NCBI GenBank assembly: GCA_038230835.1
Contig: JBBRMM010000026.1
Location: forward strand, 1 to 47,792
Direction of reading: 5' to 3'
DNA length: 47,792 nucleotides
Source of the DNA: DASUHT01 sp038230835
GTDB taxonomy: Bacteria > Actinomycetota > Thermoleophilia > Gaiellales > JAICJC01
This document shows, piece by piece, positions 16,050 through 25,360 of the stretch. How positions within the stretch are numbered: position 1 is the first letter of the stretch; every line of letters begins with the position of its first letter. The translations under genes were made by a program, and so were the position numbers. Under the pieces are notes generated by a model, which was not told the DNA's origin, did no database searches, and saw nothing but the letters and a program-made list of their open reading frames with translations.

Positions 16050-16760
16050 ATGGACGCGATCACGATCGACAGGCTGAGTGTCGTCCGCGGCGGGACGCCT
16101 GTGCTGCACGACGTGTCGGTGGCGGTTGCGGCCGGCGCCGTGACCGGCCTGCTGGGGCCCAGCGGCTCCGGCAAGACAACTCTCATGCGCTCGATCGTGG
16201 GCGTGCAGGTTGTGCGGTCGGGGGCGGTCACGGTGCTCGGGCAGCCGGCCGGCTCGGTCTCGCTGCGCGCCCGCGTCGGCTACATGACCCAGGCCCCGTC
16301 GGTCTATCTCGACCTCACCGTGTCCGAGAATCTGCGCTACTTCGCGTCCGTGCTGGGAGCGACCGGCGAGCGGGTGAGAGAGGTGATCGGGACGGTCGCG
16401 CTGGGTGGGTTCGCGGATCGCGTCGTGGGGCGGCTGTCCGGTGGGCAGATCGCTCGCGTCTCGCTGGCTACGGCGCTCCTCAACGAGCCCCAGGTGCTCG
16501 TGCTGGACGAGCCGACCGTCGGTCTCGACCCCGTGTTGCGACGTGAGCTGTGGGCGTCGTTCCGCGACCTGGCCGCGGCCGGGTGCACGCTTCTGGTGTC
16601 GAGTCATGTGATGGACGAGGCTGCCCACTGCGATCACCTGGTGCTGATGCGCGACGGCCGGATCCTGACGGCTGAGCGGCCCTCGGAGCTGCTTCTCCGG
16701 ACCGGAGCGGCGGATCTCGAGGACGCGTTTCTGCGGGTGATCGAGGCGGGCCCGGCATGA
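16050..16760 (+). CDS. ABC exporter ATP-binding protein
   Basis: This 236-residue ATPase of the DrrA/ABC-2 type has Walker A GPSGSGKTT, signature LSGGQIARV, Walker B VLVLDEPTVGLDP and a SSHVMDEA switch. It pairs with the permease that begins four bases before its stop. Families of this type export drugs, lipids or polysaccharide precursors; the cargo cannot be inferred. The start is the ATG at 16050. Confidence 0.9.
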   Translation: MDAITIDRLSVVRGGTPVLHDVSVAVAAGAVTGLLGPSGSGKTTLMRSIVGVQVVRSGAVTVLGQPAGSVSLRARVGYMTQAPSVYLDLTVSENLRYFASVLGATGERVREVIGTVALGGFADRVVGRLSGGQIARVSLATALLNEPQVLVLDEPTVGLDPVLRRELWASFRDLAAAGCTLLVSSHVMDEAAHCDHLVLMRDGRILTAERPSELLLRTGAADLEDAFLRVIEAGPA

Positions 16761-17494
16761 GCCCGCGGATCACCCTGGCGACGGCCGTGCGGGTGGCCGC
16801 GCAGTTGCGTCGCGATCCGCGCACGATCGCGCTGCTGCTGGTGGTGCCGGCGGTGCTGATGGCGCTGCTGCGATACGTGCTGGACGGCCAGCCCGAGACC
16901 TACAACCGGATCGCGGCGCCGCTGCTGGGCATGTTCCCGTTCATCGTCATGTTCCTGGTGACGTCGATCACGATGCTGCGCGAGCGCACATCGGGAACGC
17001 TCGAACGGCTGATGACGATGCCGCTTGCAAAGCTCGACCTGCTGCTCGGCTACGGCCTCGCATTCGGACTGGTGGGCGCCGTCCAGGCCACTATCACCTC
17101 GCTGGTGGCGTTCGGCCTCCTCGGCGTGCACACCGCGGCCTCCGACGCGCTGGTGGTCGCGCTCGCGGTCGGCAACGCCGTGCTCGGCATGTCGCTGGGC
17201 CTGTTCGTGAGCGCCTTCGCCGCGACCGAGTTTCAGGCCGTGCAGTTCATGCCTGCCCTGGTGTTTCCGCAGATGCTGCTGTGCGGCCTCTTCGTCCCGC
17301 GCCCGCGGATGGCCCCGGTGCTGCAGGCGGTGTCCGACGTGCTGCCGTTGACGTATGCCTTCGACGCGCTCTCGCGGGTGACCGCCGACGGCCGCTTCGA
17401 CACGCGGGTGGCGGTCGATCTGGCGGTCACGCTCGGAGTGACGCTGCTCGCACTCTCTCTCGGCGCCGGGACGCTCCGGCGAAGGAGCGCATGA
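16757..17494 (+). CDS. ABC-2 type permease
   Basis: This 245-residue membrane protein has six predicted helices. It includes the ABC-2 signature stretch around TMLRERTSGTLERLMTMPL and a QMLLCGLFVPRPRMAPVLQAVSDVLPLTY-like region typical of DrrB-type exporters. It overlaps the ATPase stop by four bases and its own stop overlaps the next start, so three genes are coupled. It forms the export channel as a dimer. Confidence 0.9.
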   Translation: MSPRITLATAVRVAAQLRRDPRTIALLLVVPAVLMALLRYVLDGQPETYNRIAAPLLGMFPFIVMFLVTSITMLRERTSGTLERLMTMPLAKLDLLLGYGLAFGLVGAVQATITSLVAFGLLGVHTAASDALVVALAVGNAVLGMSLGLFVSAFAATEFQAVQFMPALVFPQMLLCGLFVPRPRMAPVLQAVSDVLPLTYAFDALSRVTADGRFDTRVAVDLAVTLGVTLLALSLGAGTLRRRSA

Positions 17495-18081
17495 TGCGGA
17501 TCGCGACCGACGACATCCGCCCGGGCTGGGCCACAGCGGGCACGATCCGGTTTGGCATCCTGTGTGCCAGCATCGTCGCCGTGGGCATGATCGGCGGCCG
17601 GCTGACACGTCACTCGGCGGGTGTCCTGCTGGTGGTGGGCGTCGCGGCGGGTCTGGGCGGGGCCGCCACCTTCGTGGTGGCCACGCGCCGGATCCTCGCC
17701 CGTCTACCGTTCGTGTCCGAGTCCCAGCGGGTGTTCGACGGCGTGCTGCTGATGCTCCGGCGCACCGGTCTGCCGCTGCTCGGTCTCGCGTTCTTCGGGG
17801 TCTGGACGTTCGTCTACATCTCTCTCTGGTGGTACGCACCGACCCAGGCCTTCACAGGCCTGCGATCCGACCCCCGGTTCGCCGACTTCTTCTACTACGC
17901 GGTGTCGACGGCGTTCATCTCGCCCCCGGGGGACATCCTGGCGCACTCGCGCGGCGCCCGCAGCGCGACCATGATCGAGATGCTGACCGGGCTCGCGCTG
18001 CTGACCGCGTACCTGGGCAGCTTCGTGGACTGGCGGCCGGCGCGGCCGGCCGCCGATCCGGATCAGGCCGACGGTGCCTGA
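17491..18081 (+). CDS. membrane protein with ion-channel-like pore region
   Basis: This 196-residue protein has about four membrane segments (roughly residues 20-36, 44-66, 95-113 and 163-180). Between the last two lies F-A-D-F-F-Y-Y-A-V-S-T-A-F-I-S-P-P-G-D-I, which lines up with the pore helix and filter of two-TM potassium channels (DYFYFSFVTLTTVGYGDI type). The GYG filter is replaced by SPP. Similar proteins are often labelled DUF1345 or ion-channel-like. It starts inside the permease stop (ATGATG) and converges with the aquaporin gene, overlapping it by 19 bp. Function is unknown. Confidence 0.65.
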   Translation: MMRIATDDIRPGWATAGTIRFGILCASIVAVGMIGGRLTRHSAGVLLVVGVAAGLGGAATFVVATRRILARLPFVSESQRVFDGVLLMLRRTGLPLLGLAFFGVWTFVYISLWWYAPTQAFTGLRSDPRFADFFYYAVSTAFISPPGDILAHSRGARSATMIEMLTGLALLTAYLGSFVDWRPARPAADPDQADGA

Positions 18082-18755
18082 GGCTCGGCCGCGGGGAACA
18101 GCAGCGGCCGTGCGTATCCGGCCAGCGCGCCGCCCGCCAGGGGCGCGAGCAGGTAGATCCACACGTCGGTCAGCTTCAGCTGCACGATCGCAGGTGCCAG
18201 AGAGCGGGCGGGATTGAACGAGCCGCCGGTCGCCGGGCCGATCACGGTGGCCGCGACGAAGATGAACCCGCCGATCGCCACCGGGGCGAGCACGCCCTTC
18301 CACGGCGCGGCGGCGTCGGTGGCGACCGTGAAGATCACCAGCACGAAGAGGAAGGTGGCCACGAACTCCAGCACGAGCGCGTTGCCTTTTCCGACCGCCG
18401 GGGTGTTCACGAGCTGGTCTGCGGCGGCTCCGGTGTAGACGATGCGGGCAACGACCGCCGCCACCACGCCGCCAACCATCTGTGCGACCCAGTACGGCCC
18501 CACCTCGGCCATTGGGAACTTGCCGCCCACGGCCAGCCCCAGCGTGACCGCCGGGTTGTAGTGCCCGCCGGAGATGTGGCCGAAGGCGAAGATCATCAGC
18601 GCCAACCCGCCGCCGAAGCCCGCCGCGATGCCTCCCGAGGTAATGCTGCCGGGCTGATCGACGAAGGCGGCGATGCCGCTGAAGCCGAGGAAGAAGAATC
18701 CGAATGTGCCGACCGCTTCCGCCGTCAGGCGGTTCATGAGCGGGGGTGTGTCCAT
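18063..18755 (-). CDS. aquaporin (MIP family channel)
   Basis: This 230-residue channel has six membrane helices and both half-helix motifs, H-Y-N-P-A-V-T (N67-P-A) and S-F-N-P-A-R-S (N181-P-A). The residue after the second NPAR is Ser; glycerol facilitators have Asp there, so it is of the water-channel type (AqpZ-like). It is transcribed alone on the minus strand, tail to tail with the channel-like gene. Confidence 0.92.
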   Translation of the reverse strand: MDTPPLMNRLTAEAVGTFGFFFLGFSGIAAFVDQPGSITSGGIAAGFGGGLALMIFAFGHISGGHYNPAVTLGLAVGGKFPMAEVGPYWVAQMVGGVVAAVVARIVYTGAAADQLVNTPAVGKGNALVLEFVATFLFVLVIFTVATDAAAPWKGVLAPVAIGGFIFVAATVIGPATGGSFNPARSLAPAIVQLKLTDVWIYLLAPLAGGALAGYARPLLFPAAEPQAPSA

Positions 18756-18848
18756 GGAGCGGCCTCCCGTGCCGAACTGGTGTACCGGGCGACCTTAGCG
18801 CGTGTGGCGGATGGCGAGACCGATCGGCTGCCGGAAGGCGATTCGAAG

Positions 18849-18938
18849 CGGAGAGGGAGGGATTCGAACCCTCGCTGGAGGTTTACCCCCCAGACCCACT
18901 TAGCAGGCGGGCGCCTTCAGCCACTCGGCCACCTCTCC
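18849..18938 (-). tRNA. tRNA-Ser (anticodon GCT)
   Basis: Minus-strand class II tRNA of 90 nt. The acceptor is GGAGAGG/CCTCTCC (the same stem as the tRNA-Ser at 2137), the anticodon loop CTGCTAA gives GCT, and there is a long variable arm, a T-arm GGTTCGAATCC and a G discriminator. CCA is not encoded. It reads AGC/AGU. Confidence 0.95.
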
Positions 18939-19066
18939 TTGGCTCGCAGGATATCGGCTGCAGACCGTTCGCGCATGAGAGCGCGCGTCGCCGGCGGTAG
19001 TTCTCCGCAGCCGATCTGCGGCGGGATTCCGATGCGCAACGCGCTGCCACGGCGTACCGTGCGGGT

Positions 19067-21727
19067 ATGGCCACCCCGATCGAGGCAGCGAGCGCGCGCA
19101 CGCGGGACGTGATTCTGCGCGATGGGCGCACGCTGCGGCTGCGCCCGCCGGCGGCGTCCGATCACGAGCGGGTGCGGCAGTTCTTCGCCGGCCTTTCGGA
19201 GCGCAGCAGATATCTGCGGTTCCACGGCTTCCGGGATGTCGACGACGCGCTCGTGCGAGCGCAGCTGGAGCCCGACTGGGACGAGCTGGGCGTGCTGATC
19301 GGCGAGCTCGACCGGGACGGATCGCCCGAGGTGGTCGCGCTGGCGAGCTACATCCGGCTGCGCGACCGCAGCCGGGCAGAGGTGGCGTTCGCGGTCACCG
19401 ACGAACTGCAGGGCCACGGTGTCGGCACCCGTCTTCTGGAGCAACTTGCGCACGACGCCCAGCGGTCGGGAATCGCGGTGTTCGAGGCCGAGACGCTGGC
19501 CACCGACGCCCCGATGCTGCGGGTCTTCGAGGGCGCCGGGTTTGCGATCCGCCGCCGCCGGGAGGGTGGGACGGTCGAGACGGAGCTGCAGATCGAGTCG
19601 AGCGACGACTACCTCGCGCGGGTGGATGCGCGCGACCACGTCGGTATCTCGGCGTCGCTCCAGCCCTTCTTCCACCCCGCATCGGTCGCCGTTGTCGGCG
19701 CCTCGCCGCGGCCGGGATCGATCGGCGGAGAGCTGTTTCGCAACATCATCAGCGGCGGCTTCACTGGCGTGGCCTATCCGCTCAACCGCCCAGGCGCCCC
19801 GGTCAGCGGCGTCGCCGGGTTCGCCGACTGGTCGCGGTTGCCGGGGCCGGTTGACCTGGCGGTGGTGTGCGTGCCCGGGCCTGCTGTGCTGGACGCCGTC
19901 GGAGCGGCCCTCGACCACGGAGTGCGCGCGGTGTGCGTCATCTCCGCCGGCTTCGCGGAGACCGGTGCGGACGGCGCCGCCCTCCAGGAGCGGTTGCTGG
20001 CACGCGTGCGCGGCGCCGGGGCGCGCCTGATCGGCCCCAACTGCCTCGGACTGGCCGTGGCCGGGGTGCGCATGAATGCCACGTTCGCCGCGCGCTCCTT
20101 CCCGCCGGGCCGGATCGGCTTCTCGTCGCAGAGCGGTGCGCTCGGCCTGGCCGTGCTCGAGACTGCCACCCGCCGCGGGCTCGGCCTCTCCGCATTCGTC
20201 TCGGTGGGCAACAAGGCGGACATCTCGTCCAACGACCTGCTCGAATTCTGGGAAGACGACCCCGAGACCGATCTGGTGCTGCTGTATATGGAGTCGTTCG
20301 GCAATCCAGAGCGATTCGGCAGGATCGCCCGGCGGGTCGCCCGCACCAAGCCGATCCTCGCTCTCAAGGGCGGCACCACCAGCCAGGGCGCGCGCGCGGC
20401 GGGATCGCACACCGCCGCCATGGCGGGATCGGACGCGGCTGTGGACGCGCTGTTCCGGCAAGCCGGAGTGATCCGTTCCCGCACCCTCGAGGAGCTGCTG
20501 GACGTGGCCTCGCTGCTTTCGAGTCAGCCGCTCCCGAAGGGAAATCGCGTCGCCATCGTCTCCAACGCCGGCGGCTTGGGCATCCTGTGCACCGACGCCT
20601 GCGTGGGTGCCGGGCTCGAGCTGGCGGGGCTGTCGGCGGATACCCAGCGCCGGTTGCGGGAGGTGCTGCCGGCCGAGGCGAGCGTTGCCAATCCGGTGGA
20701 CATGCTCGGATCGGCGACCGCGGCCACCTACGAGCAGGCGCTGCCGGTGGTGCTGTCCGACGAGACGGTCGACGCGGTGATCGTGCTCTTCGTGCCTCCG
20801 GTGGTGGCGACCGCGTCCGACGTGGCGGAGGCGCTCACCCGGGCGGTTGCCGCGGCGGAGTGGACGACACCCGTGCTGGGCGTGATCGTTGGAGACCACA
20901 CGGTCGGCCCCGGAGAGGGCTACGCCCGGTTCGAATATCCCGAGTCAGCGGCCCGCGCGCTCGGACGGGTCGTCGAACGGCGGCTGTGGCTGCGCCGGCC
21001 GGCGGGGACGGTGCCGAGGCTGGACGACCTGCGCCGAGCCGACGCCCGTGAGCTGGTCGAGGTCGCTCTGGGCTCGGCGGCGAGCGCATGGCTGGATGCC
21101 GACACCGCGTGGGCGGTGCTGGGGTGCTACGGGATCCCGTGCGTGCCCCAGCGAACGGCCGGGTCGGCGGCGGCCGCGGCGGCCGCAGCCTCCGAACTCG
21201 GGCTCCCGGCGGTGGTCAAGACTGCCGCCGCCGGAGTGCACAAGTCTGACACCGGCGGGGTCGAGCTCGGCCTGCGCAGCGCACGCGCTGTGCGCGCGGC
21301 TGCGGCGCGGATCGGGCCGCCGGTGGTCGTCCAGGCGATGGCCTCCGGCGGCGTGGAGTTGCTGGCCGGGGTGGTGCGCGACCCGGTGTTCGGCCCGCTG
21401 ATCGCGTTCGGGCCGGGCGGTACCCAGGCCGAGCTGTTCCGCGACACTCGCTTCTCGCTCGCCCCGCTCACCGATGTCGACGCCCGCGAGTTGGTCGCGG
21501 CGGGTGCCGCAGGGCGCCTGGTGCGCGGCTTCCGAGGCGCACCGCCGTGCGATCAGGCGGCTCTGGCCGGAGTCCTGCACCGGCTGGCAGCGCTCGCAAC
21601 CGACCTGCCCGAGGTGTCCGAGCTCGATCTCAACCCGCTGATCGCCGGCCCCGACGGCTGCGTCGCGGTGGATGCCCGAGTGCGGGTGGCGCGCGACCGG
21701 CGCGACCCCGGCCGCAAGACATGGTGA
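19067..21727 (+). CDS. PatA-like protein acetyltransferase: GNAT fused to ADP-forming acyl-CoA synthetase
   Basis: This 886-residue fusion has an N-terminal GNAT domain (about 11-175; LQGHGVGTRLLEQL acetyl-CoA loop, FEGAGFAI end). It is followed by a CoA-binding Rossmann domain (SVAVVGASPRPGS, about 200), a ligase middle domain with histidine in A-G-S-H-T-A-A-M (H448), and an ATP-grasp domain (VVKTAAAGVHKSDTGGV, about 715-735). GNAT-first order is the arrangement described for actinomycete PatA enzymes, which acetylate AMP-forming acyl-CoA synthetases; Salmonella Pat has the reverse order. The phosphorylatable His is kept, whereas it is lost in Salmonella Pat, so this protein may retain ligase activity. 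It overlaps the P-type ATPase start. Confidence 0.85.
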   Translation: MATPIEAASARTRDVILRDGRTLRLRPPAASDHERVRQFFAGLSERSRYLRFHGFRDVDDALVRAQLEPDWDELGVLIGELDRDGSPEVVALASYIRLRDRSRAEVAFAVTDELQGHGVGTRLLEQLAHDAQRSGIAVFEAETLATDAPMLRVFEGAGFAIRRRREGGTVETELQIESSDDYLARVDARDHVGISASLQPFFHPASVAVVGASPRPGSIGGELFRNIISGGFTGVAYPLNRPGAPVSGVAGFADWSRLPGPVDLAVVCVPGPAVLDAVGAALDHGVRAVCVISAGFAETGADGAALQERLLARVRGAGARLIGPNCLGLAVAGVRMNATFAARSFPPGRIGFSSQSGALGLAVLETATRRGLGLSAFVSVGNKADISSNDLLEFWEDDPETDLVLLYMESFGNPERFGRIARRVARTKPILALKGGTTSQGARAAGSHTAAMAGSDAAVDALFRQAGVIRSRTLEELLDVASLLSSQPLPKGNRVAIVSNAGGLGILCTDACVGAGLELAGLSADTQRRLREVLPAEASVANPVDMLGSATAATYEQALPVVLSDETVDAVIVLFVPPVVATASDVAEALTRAVAAAEWTTPVLGVIVGDHTVGPGEGYARFEYPESAARALGRVVERRLWLRRPAGTVPRLDDLRRADARELVEVALGSAASAWLDADTAWAVLGCYGIPCVPQRTAGSAAAAAAAASELGLPAVVKTAAAGVHKSDTGGVELGLRSARAVRAAAARIGPPVVVQAMASGGVELLAGVVRDPVFGPLIAFGPGGTQAELFRDTRFSLAPLTDVDARELVAAGAAGRLVRGFRGAPPCDQAALAGVLHRLAALATDLPEVSELDLNPLIAGPDGCVAVDARVRVARDRRDPGRKTW

Positions 21728-23581
21728 GCCCGCGCCGCCCCAAGGTCTCCCCCGACGCGCGCACGATCGGGCTGGCGGCGGCCGCTCTGGTGGCGGTGGG
21801 GGCGGGGCTCGCGCTGCACGCCCGGGGGGACGTGCGGGCCGCCAACTGGGTGTGGGCGGGATCGACGTTCGTGCTGCTGGTGCCGCTGACGTGGTCGGTG
21901 ATCCGGTCGCTGATCCGCCGCGACGTCGGTGTGGATGCGATCGCGCTGCTCTCCATGTCCGGTGCGCTCGCCGTCGGCCAGTACCTGGCCGGGGCGGTGG
22001 TGGCGGTCATGCTGGCGGGCGGCAATGCGCTCGAGGCGTCTGCTCGGCGGCGAGCTCGGCGCGAGCTGTCGGCGCTGGCAGAGCGGGCACCGACCACCGC
22101 GGGCGTTCGGCGCGGCGACCAGGTTGTGGTGGTGCCGGTCGACGAGGTGCGCACCGGCGACATCGTCGTCGTGCGCACCGGCGAGGTGGTGCCGGCCGAC
22201 GGGGTGGTCGTCTCCCGGCGGGCGGTTGTGGACACCGCGGCGCTGACGGGCGAGCCGCTGCCGGTGGCGCTCGACGCCGGCGACGAGGTTGCCAGCGGGA
22301 GCGCGAATGCGGGCGGCGTGTTCGAGCTGCGGGCGGTGCGCGCCGCGTCCGAGAGCGCGTATGCCGCGATCGTCCGGATGGTGCGTGACGCCGAGAATCA
22401 ACAGGCCCCGTTCGTGCGCATGGCCGATCGGTACGCCGCCGGATTCCTGCCGGTGGCAGTGGCGGCGGCCGTGGCCGCCTGGTTGATCTCGGGGTCTCCC
22501 GTGCGAGCCGTCGCGGTGCTTGTCGTCGCGACGCCGTGCCCGTTGATCCTGGCGGCGCCGGTGGCGCTGATCTGTGTCACGCGCCGCTCGGGCGGGAGTG
22601 ATCGTCAAGGGAGCGGGCGTGATCGAAGCGCTGGGTGGTGCCCGCACGGTGCTGCTCGACAAGACCGGAACGCTCACCCTCGGGATCCCGGCGGTGGAGC
22701 GGATCGATGTTCGAAACGGCGTCGGTGAGACCGAGCTGTTGCGGCTTGCGGCGTCGCTCGACCAGCTCTCGGTGCACACGCTCGCGCGGGCGCTGGTGGC
22801 CGACGCGACCTCGCGGGGGCTCGAGCTTTCGGTACCTCGCGATGTCCACGAGCAGGGCGGCCAGGGGATCGCCGGACAGGTGGGAGAGCGCGCGGTCGCG
22901 GTGGGCAGCCGCGGCTTCATGCTCGAGCGGGGACTCACCGCCGAGGATTTCGACGGCGCGGGCAGGTCCGGTGAGGCGGGGCGCGCGCGGGTCCTGGTTG
23001 CCGTCGACGGCCGGCCGGCCGGAGTCATCGTGATGGCCGACCGGCTGCGCGACGACGCAGCGGAGCTGGTCAGCCGGCTGCACGCCGCCGGCGTCGGCTA
23101 CGTGGCTCTGGTTAGCGGCGATCACGGGGCCACCGCCGAGGCGGTGGGCCGGCAGGCCGGTGTGGATCGGGTGTACGCGGATATGTCGCCGCAGGCCAAG
23201 CTGGAAGTGGTCGAGGCGCTTCGCAACGGTCGCGACTCGAGACCGGTGGTGATGGTCGGCGACGGCATCAACGACGCCCCCGCACTGGCCCTCGCGGACG
23301 TGGGCATCGCGGTCGGCGGAGCCGGGGCCACGGTGGCGGCGCAGACCGCCGACGCGGTGATCGTTGTCGATCGCATCGACCGGGTCGCCGACGCTGTGCG
23401 GATCGGCCGCCGCTCGATGGCGATCGCCCGCCAGAGCGTGGTTGTGGGGCTCGGCCTGTCGATCGTCGGAATGGCGGTCGCTGCGGCGGGCTACCTGCCG
23501 CCGGTCGGGGGAGCGATCGCCCAGGAGGGGATCGACGTGGCCGTGATCCTGAATGCCCTGCGCGCACTGCGGGACGGCTGA
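21721..23581 (+). pseudogene. heavy-metal P-type ATPase split by a frameshift
   Basis: Two frames together encode a P1B-type ATPase of about 620 residues. The first (21721 to about 22573) has membrane helices, the actuator motif A-L-T-G-E-P-L-P and the membrane ion site T-P-C-P-L-I-L-A-A-P-V-A-L-I. The second (from about 22574, GTG available) begins V-S-R-A-A-R-A-G-V-I-V-K and has the phosphorylation site DKTGTLT and the hinge GDGINDAPALA. Relatives read I-x-G-V/I-S-R at the join; here five bases seem lost at about 22571-22575. There is no N-terminal metal-binding domain. TPCPL differs from the CPC of CadA/ZntA, so the ion is unclear. Either a pseudogene, a sequence error, or split polypeptides. 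Confidence 0.8.
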
Positions 23582-23599
23582 GCGCTCTGAGACGAAGAA

Positions 23600-23637
23600 A
23601 CGTGGCCGCTCCGCCTCCCGGGTCGGAGCAGCCACGT
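23600..23637. terminator. hairpin after the P-type ATPase
   Basis: ACGTGGCcGCTCCG and CGGAGCaGCCACGT form a 14-bp stem with one mismatch around a 10-nt loop, starting 19 nt after the ATPase stop. There is no T-run. It is probably a transcription stop or a mRNA 3' end protector. Confidence 0.45.
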
Positions 23638-23731
23638 CACCCTTGTGTATCCCCTGGGCGTGGTGCCAGGCATCGGGACATGCCCGGAATGGCGGGCCGT
23701 CCACGACCGTAGAACCCCGCAGGCCGGTTGG

Positions 23732-23761
23732 GCGCACCCGCCGATGCCGGCGGCGGTGCGC
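23732..23761. promoter_or_regulatory. inverted repeat upstream of the tandem universal stress protein gene
   Basis: GCGCACC at 23732-23738 and GGTGCGC at 23755-23761 flank a CG-rich inner palindrome (cgccg-atgc-cggcg). It ends 46 nt before the ATG at 23808, so it could be an operator or 5' leader hairpin. I see nothing else in the 226-bp gap apart from the terminator hairpin. Confidence 0.35.
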
Positions 23762-23807
23762 ACAACGCATGATCTGTCTGTCGGACACAACCGCGGAGGC
23801 GCGCGCC

Positions 23808-24629
23808 ATGAGTACGGCATCACACTCTGAACTCCCCCAACCTTTCACTTATCGCCGCTTCGACCGCGTCGTGTGCGGTGTCGATGGCTCTCCGGAAAGC
23901 CTCGACGCGGTCAGGCAATCCCTGGCGCTCGCCGCTCGTGACGCCGAGCTGACGCTGATCACCGTCATCGAGACCGGTCTGGTCGCAGCGGGGTGGATCA
24001 GCCCGATGCCACTCGCCGGCAGCGAGCCCGAGATGCGCGTCGAGGCCGAACGCGTGCTCGAGGACACGGCGGCAGGCGTGAGCGCGGTGCACGCGATCCG
24101 CCGGCGCGTCGGCGTCGGGCCGCCGGGTGTCACGTTGGTCGCCGAGGCGAGACACGAGGACGCCCAGCTGTTGGCGGTGGGCTTGCGCGGACACAGCAGG
24201 GCCTCGGGCATCCTGACCGGGAGCGTCGCAACCACCGTCCTGCATGACGCTGCCTGTTCCACGCTGATCGCCCGCCAGCGGACGGGCTCGGGGGAGCCGC
24301 GGTCGATCGTGGTCGGCGTCGACGGGTCGGCGAGTTCGCTGCTGGCTCTGGACACGGCGTGCCGGATCGCTGTCCAGGACGGCTCGAGCGTAACCGCCCT
24401 GGCTGCCACCGGCGGCCGAGAGCTCGACCTCGAATCGCTACGCGCTGCCGTCGCAGAGCGGCAGCTGGGGCTGACGATCGACCCGGCGGGAGCCGTTGAA
24501 GCGCTGATCCGCCACGAGGCCGATCTGATCGTGGTCGGCAGCCGGGGTCTGCAGGGTATCCGCGCTCTTGGCAGCGTCAGCGAGGCGGTCGGACACCGAG
24601 CGCACGGCTCGGTGCTCGTGGTGCGCTAG
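23808..24629 (+). CDS. universal stress protein with two Usp domains
   Basis: This 273-residue cytoplasmic protein has two Usp folds. The first (about 15-150) has V-V-C-G-V-D-G-S-P-E-S and the ATP-loop pattern G-L-R-G-H-S-x9-G-S-V. The second (about 160-273) has I-V-V-G-V-D-G-S-A-S-S and G-S-R-G-L-Q-G-I-R-A-L-G-S-V-S. The G-x2-G-x8/9-G-S motif is that of ATP-binding Usp proteins. CGGAGG at 23793-23798 sets the ATG at 23808; the longer frame upstream starts inside the hairpin region. It precedes the two-component system by 47 nt. Confidence 0.85.
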   Translation: MSTASHSELPQPFTYRRFDRVVCGVDGSPESLDAVRQSLALAARDAELTLITVIETGLVAAGWISPMPLAGSEPEMRVEAERVLEDTAAGVSAVHAIRRRVGVGPPGVTLVAEARHEDAQLLAVGLRGHSRASGILTGSVATTVLHDAACSTLIARQRTGSGEPRSIVVGVDGSASSLLALDTACRIAVQDGSSVTALAATGGRELDLESLRAAVAERQLGLTIDPAGAVEALIRHEADLIVVGSRGLQGIRALGSVSEAVGHRAHGSVLVVR

Positions 24630-24676
24630 GCACGCCCGATGAGAGCCGCCTCATGTCACCGGGGAAAGATTCGGTC

Positions 24677-25360
24677 ATGAACATCCTTGTCGTGGAGGAC
24701 GAGGCGCTGATCGTCTCGTTTCTGGAGAAGGGCCTCCGGGCCGAGGGCTACGGGGTCGTGTCCGCCGCCGGCCCGCAAGACGCGCTGCGGCTGCTGCGCG
24801 CCTCCAGCCCGGAACTGGTCCTGCTCGACGTCATGCTGCGCGACGGTGACGGCTTCGAGCTGCTGTCCGAGTTGCGCGCGATCGCCCCCGAGGTCCCGGT
24901 GATCATGCTGACCGCCCGGGGAGATCTCGACGACCGCGTCCGCGGGCTCAACCTGGGGGCGACGGATTACCTGCCCAAGCCGTTTGCGTTCGCCGAGCTG
25001 CTGGCGCGGATCCGTGCGCACCTGCGAACGGCTGCGCAGTCCGCTGCCCGATCGGATGTGCTCGAGGTGGGAGGCCTTCGGCTCGACCTGCTGCGGCGCG
25101 AGGCGGAGCTGGACGAGGTGCCGATCGAGCTCTCGGCGCGTGAGTTCGCGCTCCTGGCCTACCTGATGCGGCATCCGGGGCAGGTGCTCTCCCGCGAACA
25201 GATTCTCAACGGCGTGTGGGGCTACGACTTCGACCCGCGGTCGAACCTGGTTGACGTCTACGTCGGCTATCTGAGGCGCAAGCTCGTGCCGGCGGGTGGG
25301 CGCGAGGTGATCCAAACGGTTCGCGGCATGGGTTACCGGCTGCCCCGCGCAGTGGCGTGA
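24677..25360 (+). CDS. OmpR/PhoB-type response regulator
   Basis: This 227-residue regulator has a receiver domain with acidic pocket E7/D8, phospho-acceptor D51 (LVLLDVML), the T/S of MLTAR and the K of YLPKPF. A winged-helix DNA-binding domain follows (LSAREFALLAYLMRHPGQVLSREQ, ending V-R-G-M-G-Y-R-L). The ATG at 24677 begins the receiver directly. Its stop overlaps the kinase GTG, so both are made from one message. The 11-bp direct repeat at 27093-27114 is a possible target. Confidence 0.92.
   Translation: MNILVVEDEALIVSFLEKGLRAEGYGVVSAAGPQDALRLLRASSPELVLLDVMLRDGDGFELLSELRAIAPEVPVIMLTARGDLDDRVRGLNLGATDYLPKPFAFAELLARIRAHLRTAAQSAARSDVLEVGGLRLDLLRREAELDEVPIELSAREFALLAYLMRHPGQVLSREQILNGVWGYDFDPRSNLVDVYVGYLRRKLVPAGGREVIQTVRGMGYRLPRAVA

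Noticed and set aside
18917..20899. A 660-codon minus-strand frame
   Set aside because: Antisense shadow of the acetyltransferase fusion; the plus strand has complete GNAT, CoA-binding and ATP-grasp motifs.
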